Origin: UBA7672 sp964529555
Lineage (GTDB): Bacteria; Pseudomonadota; Alphaproteobacteria; Caulobacterales; Hyphomonadaceae
Reading direction: 5' to 3'
Assembly: GCA_964529555.1 (NCBI GenBank)
Contig: CAZGWV010000011.1
Location: 1-51,732, forward strand
DNA length: 51,732 bases
Shown here in pieces: positions 8,713 to 16,460 of this stretch. Within the stretch, counting starts at the first letter, position 1; every line of letters begins with the position of its first letter. Under the pieces are notes generated by a model. It saw only the letters and a list, made by a program, of their open reading frames with translations. It was not told the DNA's origin and did not search any database. Both the position numbers and the translations under genes were made by a program.

Positions 8713-8788
8713 ATGATAGCGCGACTGCCGCATTCCCGATCAAGGCGCTTTGAGCGAGCGCAAATCTGCCTGATGCGATTCATATCAA
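8713..8788 (-). promoter_or_regulatory. possible norB promoter with FNR/NnrR-like half-matched box
   Basis: Upstream of norB, the minus strand has TTGATATGAATCGC (8775-8788), which matches eight of ten fixed positions of TTGAT-N4-ATCAA. A TATCAT hexamer (8713-8718) could serve as -10. The spacing puts the box about 75 bases from a start at that -10. Both are weak matches, so this is a candidate oxygen/NO-responsive promoter only. Confidence 0.3.
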
Positions 8789-8877
8789 GCTACAGCTTTC
8801 CGCTACGGTGGGGACAGCGGTGCTGTCAGACCAACGCGCTGCGAAGGCCGCGTCTATCGGGCCGGTGGGAGGCCCCA

Positions 8878-9370
8878 ATGACGCCAGTTCCCTACACGGC
8901 GCTGCCTCCCGGCGGCCGCTATTCAGCGCGCCGTTTGGCTGTACTTTCGCGTCGCGCTCATCCCGCGCGATGTTGAAGAGATGCTCGCTCATCGAGGCGC
9001 CGATGGGAGCCACGAGACGATTCGCGCATGGGCAGCGAAGTTTGGCCCAGGATCGCCGCCACCTTCGCCGTCGCAAGCTGCCATTCTCGCCATGTTGGCG
9101 CCTCGACGACATGGCGTCGAAGACCGCCGGCGAGCTTGTGTGAATTCGGCGCGCAGTTGCTGACGGAGGTGAGGCGATGGACATGATCGCACAGAAGCGC
9201 AGCCGGAGCGGCGCTGCGTTTCTTGCGGCGTCTGTTGAAGAATCGGAAGGTTGAATCGGATATCATCGTCACCGGCGGGCTTCGATCGTATGCTGCTGCG
9301 CTTCATCGCCATCGTCGCGCAAGACCGCCCCGTTCACTGCGGGATGTGGAGAGAAGATGCACTGGCGACT
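8878..9370 (+). pseudogene. degraded IS6-family transposase upstream of norB
   Basis: Read across several frameshifts, this stretch follows an IS6-family transposase almost from end to end. It starts MTPVPY, then in the next frame reads AAAIQRAVWLYFRVAL, PRDVEEMLAHRGA and HETIRAWAAKFGP. A later part reads RRKLPFSPCWRLDDMASKTAGEL, corresponding to the WHLDE region with the first catalytic aspartate. Further on come EAMDMIAQKR and ALRFLRRLLKN, then VTGGLRSYAAA, near the second catalytic region. Frameshifts and an in-frame stop after AGELV make it non-functional. It fills most of 8653-9408 between norB and the thiolase gene and has the same orientation as the fragment on the far side of norB. 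Element ends were not resolved. Confidence 0.85.
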
Positions 9371-9408
9371 AGAACGGGATGGGTTCCAGGTCAGATTTTG
9401 GCAATGCA

Positions 9409-10947
9409 TCAGATGAATACAAACGCATTTGCGGTGGAGCCTGCGGCGACGCGCACATGGCGTCCCAAAGGATCCTCGGCATGCGCCAGTTCGGCTGTCT
9501 CAAAATCACCATCGGCCGAGCGCGCTACGAACCGTTCGCCGGTACGAGAGCGGCCCACGACGACCGCAAATTTTGGCCGGCGCTCCTCGTGATGGACGGT
9601 GTACGATTCAACGATGCCCTCTCCGCTGAATGCGGTTAGAGGTTGGTCCGGCGAGACCGCATCCAGGTCAGCTTGCATCGCGGTGCTGTTGCACGCCTGC
9701 CAAGGGCGCGCCTGGGCGGAGTAGATACCGGCGCTGTACTTCGACAGATAGCCGCCATTGGCGCCCACCAGGCAGGGCCTGCCATCCGATCGGCGTGCGA
9801 TATCGACGATCTCGGCGATCGCGTGCATGGAGTAGTTGTTCCCTGGGCCGCCGAAATAGGGCAGGCCGCCTGTCGCGGTCAGCTTGCGTGGGTCATTGGC
9901 GGCAAGGTGCAGTTCGTCCTGCGCCACATTGAAGACAGCGATCGGAAAGCAACTGTAGAAATCGAAGGCTGCCACGTCTCCGGCATCCATGTTCGCGGAG
10001 GCAAGCGCGTGGCGAACTGCGCGGCGTGCTGCCGGCGAGACGCCAATGTCCGGTCGCGCAAACAACATCTTCTCGGTGCTGCGGGCGTAGCCGTGAAGAT
10101 AAACCAATCGCTCGTCCCGGATCTTGAGTTCGCGCGCCATCTTCAGCGATGCGAGGAGCACAGCTGCGCCCTGGTTCACCTGATCGCGTGCCACGAGGCG
10201 AAGGGGGTAGGGATCCGCGATCCAGCGATTGCGCGGGCTCGCTGTGGTGAGCTCTTCCCCCGTATAGGCTGGAACATTCCATGCGGCATTCGGATTTGTA
10301 CGCGCCACAGCGGAAAACGGTGCGAACAGGTCGCCCATGCGCTGCGCGTAGGCCTCGCGCGAGAGGCCAAGGCGATTGCGGCGCGCGTTTTCCGCAATTG
10401 CATAGGCAAGAGGCGCGGATGCAACGCGATACTGTCGCGTCAATGGGTCGGCAAAATCGGTGAAGCCGGGGCCGCGATCCTCCACCTGACCTTCGACGTT
10501 CTCGCGGAAGTCCAGCGTTTTGCCTTGCGCGGCCGCGTGGCGAACAGTCGAGATCGCCTCGGCCCCGGTGAGCAGGACGAGGTCGAACTCGCCGGCTGCG
10601 ATGCGCTCGGAAAACTCGTTCACAAGATCCTGCGGGGAGTTGCCGCCGCCTTTGGTCCACACAGCGTATCTTGGGGCGACACCAAGTCGTCGTGCAATCG
10701 AGCGGGGAAAGTTGCTGGACTTGCCGAATGTGGCAGGGCGCGGGCGAGAATCTTCGAACGTTCGCGTGCAGGCAATGGCATCGAGACGCGGCAGGATATC
10801 GTAGTCGGCCCCGGTGTCCGCTACGGCTGCGCGCGTCGCCGCCGCAGCAAGATCAGAAGCAGACCAGGCGTGATAATCCTGTGCGTCGATCCGGTCGATC
10901 GATTGGCCGACGCCAATGATGACGGGCGTGCGTGGCGCGAGTGTCAT
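9409..10947 (-). CDS. thiolase-like acetyl-CoA acetyltransferase
   Basis: This 512-residue protein belongs to the thiolase superfamily, in the SCP-x/acetyl-CoA acetyltransferase-like branch. The start TPVIIGVGQSIDR, the segment FDLVLLTGAEAISTV, the FGGPGNNYSMHAIAEIVD motif with the late catalytic histidine, and LVGANGGYLSKYSAG are typical. At the position of the nucleophilic cysteine of true thiolases the sequence is TKGGGNSPQDLV, without a cysteine. It may therefore have an altered reaction, such as a retro-Claisen or hydrolytic step, or act with a partner. Its ATG overlaps the stop of the CoA-transferase gene in ATGA, indicating translational coupling. It probably performs chain cleavage on a CoA ester in this leftward operon. 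The substrate is unknown. Confidence 0.82.
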   Translation of the reverse strand: MTLAPRTPVIIGVGQSIDRIDAQDYHAWSASDLAAAATRAAVADTGADYDILPRLDAIACTRTFEDSRPRPATFGKSSNFPRSIARRLGVAPRYAVWTKGGGNSPQDLVNEFSERIAAGEFDLVLLTGAEAISTVRHAAAQGKTLDFRENVEGQVEDRGPGFTDFADPLTRQYRVASAPLAYAIAENARRNRLGLSREAYAQRMGDLFAPFSAVARTNPNAAWNVPAYTGEELTTASPRNRWIADPYPLRLVARDQVNQGAAVLLASLKMARELKIRDERLVYLHGYARSTEKMLFARPDIGVSPAARRAVRHALASANMDAGDVAAFDFYSCFPIAVFNVAQDELHLAANDPRKLTATGGLPYFGGPGNNYSMHAIAEIVDIARRSDGRPCLVGANGGYLSKYSAGIYSAQARPWQACNSTAMQADLDAVSPDQPLTAFSGEGIVESYTVHHEERRPKFAVVVGRSRTGERFVARSADGDFETAELAHAEDPLGRHVRVAAGSTANAFVFI

Positions 10948-13388
10948 GCGTTTTTCTCGACCCGGCTCGCGATCGGTGGCTTCGCTGGCGATCCTGCTTC
11001 TTCAGCACCGGCCCTGTCGGCGATGATACCGGTCAGGAGCAAGCTCTCTGTCTGAGCGGGTGACAATCCAAGCCAGTCCTCGAGAGTGGCGACGCTATGC
11101 TCGCCCAGCAGGGGGGCGGGGTCATCGGCCGGGTCAGCGATGCCCGTCGAACGTACGGCCCGCGCCTCATTGACGAAAGGCGCGACCAGAAGGGGATGAG
11201 TGCTTTTTCGGAAAAAGCCACGCGCGCGGAAATAAGCGAAGCCTGGCATGTCGCCGACGCGAAGCATGGCGCCGGCAGGTATTCCGGCTGTCTGCAGCAA
11301 GGCCGCTGCATCTTCCGCCGTGTAATCCGCTAGCCAGTCGGACAGCGCGCCATCAATCCGCTGCCGCGCTGCGGCCCTTTGAGTGCGGCTGTTCAATGTA
11401 GCGTCGTCCGCGAGATCGAGGAGCGGAGCCAGCTTGCGCCAGTCGTGATCATTGCGAACCGTCACGACGCACCACGCATCATCTCCGCTGCAGGCAAAAA
11501 CGCCCCAGGGCGCATCGCATTCGGCGCCGTCTACCTCCTGTCCAGCGCTCGCAAGCTCAGCGACGGCGATATCAACCGCCATATGATCGTGAATGATCTC
11601 GGCCTGTGCGATGGTGGCGACGCCACCCCGCTTCGTTCGTCGCCGACGGATCATCAGCGCAAGCGCGGCGAGCGCGCCAATGCGGGCCGCACAGTGATCC
11701 GGATAAACCGTCAGGGCATCGGAGAAGGACTCATCCTGCCCTGGATAGCGCCAGGCGGACGACAATCCCGTGGCGGCCCGCACCAGCGGGCCATATCCGA
11801 GCTGCCGGCTGGCCGGGCCTGTCGTGCCGAACGCTGAGCTGTCGATGACGACAAGATGCGGATTGGCTGAACGAAGCGTTTCGAGAGTGAGGCCAAGCGA
11901 ATCCAGCGTGCCCGGCTTGAAGTTAGCGAGCAGCACGTCGCTGCTTTTCACGAGATCGAGAAACAGCTCCTTGCCGCGCGCCGCGCGCAGATCGATTGCG
12001 AGGCCATGCTTGTTGCGTTGGCCCGCTGCAAAGGAGGCTGACATCAGGCTGCCATCCCCCGTTTGCCGGATACCGTCCGGGAAATCGGCGTTCTCGACCT
12101 TGACCACATCCGCCCCCGCGTCCGCGAGCAGTCGTCCCGTTTCCGCACCTACCACAATCACGCCAAGGTCGAGGACGCGGATTCCTGTGAGCGGCAATCG
12201 CGGCGTATTCTCGGATGCGCGATCACGCGAGGCGGGCCATTCATGGGTCACTATTCGCGATGGAAGCGCGGCGACCGCACGCTTCCCGTCAATGTGGACG
12301 GCGGCGCGGGGTAGTCTGATATCGATCCCCGGTTTCAGGGAGACGGACTCGAAAAGACGCCGCGCGCGGTTTTGCGGTGTTTCAATCGCGTCCTCGAGGC
12401 TGAGCACCATCGAAATGGGAACCCCGAATTTCTGCCCGCTGCGTTCGAGATCCTCCCGCGTCTTGTCCGCGAAGAAGGCGGCGATCGCCGGAATCAGATG
12501 CTCGGACTTGTAACGCACCGGCAGGCGCTCAAATGACGGATCGGCGAACCGCTTCGGCGATCCCATCCATTCGAACAAGCCGCGCCACTGCCGCGCTGAA
12601 AGAATGCAGATCCTGACGTGACCATTCTTGCATGGAATGATCGGATATCTGTGTGATGCGCGCGGTCGACCTCGCGGCATGTCGGAGGCCTGAACGCCCG
12701 CTGCGGCGCTGCCTGCTACGCCAAAACCAGGGTCAAATGTCTGCACGACGCCATCGAGAACCGAAAAATCGAGCCAGTCTCCGCACCCAGTATCCAGCCG
12801 CTTGATGAAAGCCAGCAGGGCGACGAAGGCGGCTTGGGAGGAGGAGGAGGGGGCGGCGAGGGTGGAGGGGGGGAGGAGGGGGGGGTAGTGGGGGAGGCCC
12901 GAGCGGGAGAGGATACCGGAGAGGGCGTGGAAGACCGGGTCGGTGGCCTGCCATTGGGTAAAGCCCTGCGTACGCCCAAAATTGGAAATCGAAACAAGGA
13001 CGAGGGCAGGAAAGTCGCGCCGCAGCCGGTCGATGTCGATCAGGCTGCGGGAGACGTCCCTCAGCGAGCAATCCTCCATCACGACATGGGCGTCCGCCAG
13101 GTGGTCGCGGATCGCCTGACGGTCCTTGGGCGAGTCCAGGTCGACGCTGAGCACCTGCTTGCCGCGATTGAGCGCCGCCGCGTCGAGACTGATTCCCGAC
13201 ACGATCCGCTCGCCGGTCATGTCGCGGCCCTTCGGCTCGATATGAATGACCGTGGCGCCGAGGTCGGCCAGTAGCCGCGCGGCCATACGCATCGGGCCGG
13301 ACACCCATTCCACAACGCGCACGCCCAGAAGGGGCGGGTCCGTCATTGTCCCATCGTCCTGGATTTCGTTGTCCTGGTTAGTCGTCAT
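10944..13388 (-). CDS. double-domain CaiB/BaiF family III CoA-transferase
   Basis: This protein of about 814 residues fuses two family III CoA-transferase domains. One begins LLGVRVVEWVSGPMRMAARLLADLGATVIHIEP. The other begins LTGIRVLDLGVIVVGAETGRLLADAGADVVKVE. Domain 2 keeps the YPDHCAARIGALAAL segment, whose aspartate (about residue 564) matches the catalytic Asp of this family. The matching stretch in domain 1 is replaced by a proline/serine-rich run (LPPSTLAAPSSSSQAA) with no Asp, encoded by the G-rich tract at 12836. One active and one degenerate site is therefore likely, unless the tract is a sequence error. I prefer the ATG at 13388; an upstream start at 13421 and a downstream ATG at 13346 are alternatives. 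It overlaps the thiolase gene by four bases. It probably loads CoA onto a carboxylic acid for the thiolase. Confidence 0.85.
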   Translation of the reverse strand: MTTNQDNEIQDDGTMTDPPLLGVRVVEWVSGPMRMAARLLADLGATVIHIEPKGRDMTGERIVSGISLDAAALNRGKQVLSVDLDSPKDRQAIRDHLADAHVVMEDCSLRDVSRSLIDIDRLRRDFPALVLVSISNFGRTQGFTQWQATDPVFHALSGILSRSGLPHYPPLLPPSTLAAPSSSSQAAFVALLAFIKRLDTGCGDWLDFSVLDGVVQTFDPGFGVAGSAAAGVQASDMPRGRPRASHRYPIIPCKNGHVRICILSARQWRGLFEWMGSPKRFADPSFERLPVRYKSEHLIPAIAAFFADKTREDLERSGQKFGVPISMVLSLEDAIETPQNRARRLFESVSLKPGIDIRLPRAAVHIDGKRAVAALPSRIVTHEWPASRDRASENTPRLPLTGIRVLDLGVIVVGAETGRLLADAGADVVKVENADFPDGIRQTGDGSLMSASFAAGQRNKHGLAIDLRAARGKELFLDLVKSSDVLLANFKPGTLDSLGLTLETLRSANPHLVVIDSSAFGTTGPASRQLGYGPLVRAATGLSSAWRYPGQDESFSDALTVYPDHCAARIGALAALALMIRRRRTKRGGVATIAQAEIIHDHMAVDIAVAELASAGQEVDGAECDAPWGVFACSGDDAWCVVTVRNDHDWRKLAPLLDLADDATLNSRTQRAAARQRIDGALSDWLADYTAEDAAALLQTAGIPAGAMLRVGDMPGFAYFRARGFFRKSTHPLLVAPFVNEARAVRSTGIADPADDPAPLLGEHSVATLEDWLGLSPAQTESLLLTGIIADRAGAEEAGSPAKPPIASRVEKNA
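12836..12898 (+). repeat. purine G-rich low-complexity tract inside CoA-transferase gene
   Basis: The plus strand holds at least six runs of three to eight G separated by short A, C or T spacers, for example GGGGGGGAGGAGGGGGGGG. It meets the pattern of a G-quadruplex former and stands out sharply from flanking coding sequence. In the gene it encodes the Pro/Ser/Ala run that replaces the catalytic region of domain 1. It could be real expansion or a sequencing error. Confidence 0.75.
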
Positions 13389-13458
13389 GGTGTCTTGCTC
13401 GCACGCATGACGGCCCCGCATGGCGGAGAGATGCGCCGCGCTAGGACCATCGGATTCT

Positions 13459-14772
13459 TCACTGTTCGGACCTGTCGAGATCGGCGCGCAGGGTGCGGGT
13501 CGACAGCAGCAGAAAGGCGAGGGCGACCAGTGTCGTCGCGCCGCCCCCGATCACCAGCGCATACCGCAACCCTTCGACGCCGCCGAGACCGGTAAGCCCC
13601 GCTGCTGTGGAGCCATGATTGAGGAAGTCCGACAGGATGCCAAACGTCAGCGGGCCAAGGCCTAGCCCAATCAGGTTGACGAAGAAGAGGTGGACGGCCG
13701 CCGCCATAGCGCGCTGCTCCGGTCTTACCAGGCTCTGGACGGTCGCGAAGATCGGGCCGTACCACACGGACGTCAGCGCGGTTGCGAGTGACAGGATGGC
13801 AAGGCCGCCCCACAGCTCCCGCCACAGTACGGCGACAATGAACAGGACGCCGCCCGCAACGGAGGTAATCGCGGGGATCATCGTGAAGGCGCGGCGGTCC
13901 TTCTGCGCCTGCCGGTCCGTGAACCGCCCGCCCGCCCACGTTCCGAATGCGCCGGCGACGCCGAGCGCGAGCCCCAGCATCACGCCAGCCTCGCCGACAT
14001 TGACGCCATGCACGCGGATCAGGAAGGAGCCGAGGAAGGCGGTCTGTCCATAGCTGAGGAAGGACATGAAAGCGCCGCCAAAGGTGATCAGCCAGAAGGT
14101 CGGGATCGGCGCGAGACGCGCGATGGACTGCACCATCGTTGCGCGGTGGACGGGCTTAGGCGACGGTTCGCGCAGCGCTCGGGGCTCCACGATTATCTTC
14201 CAGGCGACAAGCGCCAGCAGGACACCCGGAATGCCTACGATGATGAAGGACATGCGCCAGCCGAGTGTGTGCGCCACGAGCCCGCCGATGAGCAGGCCGA
14301 ACAGCTTTCCAAGCGGGATGCCCATCGAATAGACGGCCATGGCCGAGGCGCGCCGCTCGCGCGGCACGATGTCGGAAATCAGCGAATGGGCGGCCGGCGA
14401 GCAGCCCGCCTCGCCGATGCCGACGCCCACGCGCGCCAGCAGCAGCTGGGCATAGTTCTGCGCGACGCCGCACAGCGCCGTCATGCCGCTCCACGCCGCA
14501 AGGCATACCGAGATAAGGGCCGGCCGGTTCGTCCGATCCGAGTCGACCACTTTCGCCAGCGGAATCCCCAGCACGGTGTAGAACACCGCAAACGCCAGGC
14601 CCGACATCAGGCCGAGTTGCCAGTCGAGGAGGTTCAATTCCTCCTTGATCGGCTCGGCGACGATGTTGATGATCTGCCTGTCGAGATAGTTCAGCGTGTA
14701 GATAACAAGCAGCACGAGGATGGCGCGGTTGGCTGCCCCGCTGGCCCTCACCGGCATAGATGTCTGGCTCAC
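13459..14772 (-). CDS. MFS transporter, spinster-like
   Basis: This 437-residue inner-membrane protein has about twelve hydrophobic segments and is a major facilitator superfamily permease. NYLDRQIINIVAEPIKEELNLLDWQLGLMSGLAFAVFY near the N-terminus is the characteristic opening of the spinster-like branch. The loop after helix 2 (PLAKVVDSDRTNRP) and GVGIGEAGCSPAAHSLISDIVPRERRASAMAVYSMG are standard MFS motifs. The start is a GTG that overlaps the stop of the CapA-like gene as GTGA, so the two are co-translated. Together with the CoA-transferase and thiolase downstream it suggests uptake or export of an organic acid or lipid-like compound. The cargo cannot be told from sequence. Confidence 0.9.
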   Translation of the reverse strand: MSQTSMPVRASGAANRAILVLLVIYTLNYLDRQIINIVAEPIKEELNLLDWQLGLMSGLAFAVFYTVLGIPLAKVVDSDRTNRPALISVCLAAWSGMTALCGVAQNYAQLLLARVGVGIGEAGCSPAAHSLISDIVPRERRASAMAVYSMGIPLGKLFGLLIGGLVAHTLGWRMSFIIVGIPGVLLALVAWKIIVEPRALREPSPKPVHRATMVQSIARLAPIPTFWLITFGGAFMSFLSYGQTAFLGSFLIRVHGVNVGEAGVMLGLALGVAGAFGTWAGGRFTDRQAQKDRRAFTMIPAITSVAGGVLFIVAVLWRELWGGLAILSLATALTSVWYGPIFATVQSLVRPEQRAMAAAVHLFFVNLIGLGLGPLTFGILSDFLNHGSTAAGLTGLGGVEGLRYALVIGGGATTLVALAFLLLSTRTLRADLDRSEQ

Positions 14773-16160
14773 CTGCGCGATCCGGTCACGCGGATGACGC
14801 CGACATTGTCTTCTATGGCGATGCGCGTTCCATAGGGTTCGGACAGCGTCTGAAGCCGTTCGAGAATTCGCTTGGCGCCTGCCGGGCTGGCCGTGCGCGG
14901 GATGCCACGATGCGCCATGCGCAGGTCGACGCCCATCTCGATCGGGTAGAGGCGGACCTCGGCGAGTGTTCCGCGCTCATAACGGCTGACGGCGATGACG
15001 GTCTCATACTTGGCCGGATCGCTGTTGATGTCGCCGCGCACCGGGTCCTGTCCGGGCGCGCGGTTGATATCCATCTGGCGGAACAGTTCACCGAGCCCGT
15101 AGAAGATCGGGCGGCCCTTGTAGATCTCGATGCCGCGCAGCACATGCACGCCCGTGCCGACGAAGCTGTCCGCGCCCGTGTCGATCACCTTCCGCGCAAA
15201 GGGTTGCAGGAAATCGCCCGGATAGGGGTCCGTGTCGGGCTTGTCGGCGTAGCGCGTTTCATGGCTGTGGATGCCGAAGGCGAGGAAGTCCGACTTCATC
15301 TTGCCTTCGCGGACGGAGCGGAGGATTTCCGCTTCGTCCTGTGTGCTGATTTCATAGGTGAATTGCGGGCGGTCGACATTCGCGACCTGGAAGGTCTGAC
15401 CCATGACCGAGAAGCGCGTGTCGGTGTCGTTGGTGGGCGCGTAGAGCGCGCCGCCGGTCGGGAAGGCGTCTTTCACGGCGCGCAGCGAGGGGACAAGGGA
15501 TGCAGGCACATTGAAGATCTGGGTCGTCGCCAACTGGCTGACGCCGGGACGGGGCGGGGCGACGCCGACGGCCGGCGCGGCGCGCACGATCGTGGGGAGG
15601 GAGGTGAAGGTTGGCGAATGGCTGGTCGATATGGCGACGAAGGCCACGCGGCCCTTGTTCGTCATCAGATAGCCGGGCGCGCGGGCGGCGCCGGGCCCCT
15701 TGCCAGAGCCGGAATGCGCGATGCCCACCCGATCGAGGTGGGCGTTGGTTTCCAGCATGCCTTCCTGGCCATAGTCGTAGAGGTGGTTGTTGGCGCGACC
15801 AAGCGCGTCGAAGCCGAGAGCCTTGAGATCCTCCGCGAGCTCGGGCGTGCCCCAGAAGCCGCCATTGCTGACCGGGCCCTTGAAGTCGTCGATGTCGACC
15901 ATGGTCATTTCAAGATTGCCGAAGGCGACGTCGCCTTCGCGGATGCGGTTCATCGCGTCCTGGAAGGCCTTGTCGGGCGATCCGGCCATGGGCAGCGGAT
16001 AGATGATATCGCCGACGGCGACGAAGGTGAAACCATCCGCGATGGTTGTGCGGGTTTCGATTGCGGGATCATAGGCCGTCGGCTGCGAGTGGACGGCTGT
16101 GGCGCCGATCGCGACGGCTGTGATCGTGGCTCCTAGCATCAGTATCTGCCTGGCTGTCAT
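14769..16160 (-). CDS. CapA-family metallophosphatase-like exported protein
   Basis: This 463-residue protein has a signal peptide (MTARQILMLGATITAVAIGATAVHSQ) followed by a CapA/PGA_cap domain. FTFVAVGDIIYPLPM and VAFGNLEMTMVDIDD match the D...G and GNLE metal-binding motifs of the calcineurin-like fold. LGRANNHLYDYGQEGMLET matches the ANNH...D...G motif, and the segments around FGIHSHETRYAD and DSFVGTGVHVLRGIEIYKGRPIFYGLGELF complete the family pattern. I start it at the ATG at 16160, where the signal peptide begins. A longer ORF to 16280 adds a basic tail with no support. It is the first gene of the leftward operon with MFS, CoA-transferase and thiolase. CapA proteins are known from poly-gamma-glutamate synthesis, but in a catabolic setting a hydrolytic role on an exported conjugate is possible. 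That is inference. Confidence 0.85.
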   Translation of the reverse strand: MTARQILMLGATITAVAIGATAVHSQPTAYDPAIETRTTIADGFTFVAVGDIIYPLPMAGSPDKAFQDAMNRIREGDVAFGNLEMTMVDIDDFKGPVSNGGFWGTPELAEDLKALGFDALGRANNHLYDYGQEGMLETNAHLDRVGIAHSGSGKGPGAARAPGYLMTNKGRVAFVAISTSHSPTFTSLPTIVRAAPAVGVAPPRPGVSQLATTQIFNVPASLVPSLRAVKDAFPTGGALYAPTNDTDTRFSVMGQTFQVANVDRPQFTYEISTQDEAEILRSVREGKMKSDFLAFGIHSHETRYADKPDTDPYPGDFLQPFARKVIDTGADSFVGTGVHVLRGIEIYKGRPIFYGLGELFRQMDINRAPGQDPVRGDINSDPAKYETVIAVSRYERGTLAEVRLYPIEMGVDLRMAHRGIPRTASPAGAKRILERLQTLSEPYGTRIAIEDNVGVIRVTGSRR

Positions 16161-16360
16161 GGTGCTGTTTCCCGTTCCTTGTCGATTCAGCAGGCGCCTC
16201 TTCCGGGCCCTGAAACACGAACGTGCATGCCTCGAGCGAAGACGTTCACGGCGCGAGCCATGGCGGCCGTCGTGCTGCATGCAGGATGTCGCCGGTCGTG
16301 AGACGTGCGGCGCGATCCCGTGTCGCGATTGCAGCGACGCTATTGCATTTCCGTCGCACG

Positions 16361-16408
16361 TTCAAATAGAAAAATGATCATTCATTATTGTGAATATGAA
16401 TTGACGCC
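16361..16408. promoter_or_regulatory. putative IclR operator block, copy 1 (divergent promoter)
   Basis: This block sits in the divergent gap between the CapA-like gene and the acyl-CoA synthetase gene. It aligns without gaps to 20698-20745 upstream of the TonB receptor, with about 32 of 48 positions identical. The conserved core is AAAATGAT..TTC..TAT..TGAATAT, giving a TTC-N8-GAA inverted pair. Copy 1 also contains the arms ATTCAT and ATGAAT. It is AT-rich in GC-rich surroundings. An IclR regulator is encoded by the second gene of the rightward operon. I see no other feature in 16161-16460. Confidence 0.5.
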
Positions 16409-16460
16409 CTGCGCAGGCTGCGGCAATAGAATTTCCAGCTGGCGAACGAGCGCAAACGAG

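Noticed and set aside
9643..11055. Long open frame of 470 codons on the plus strand opposite the thiolase gene.
   Set aside because: It is antisense to a gene with clear family motifs, has no recognisable domain and reflects high GC third positions. Similar long antisense frames opposite the TonB receptors and norB were dropped for the same reason.
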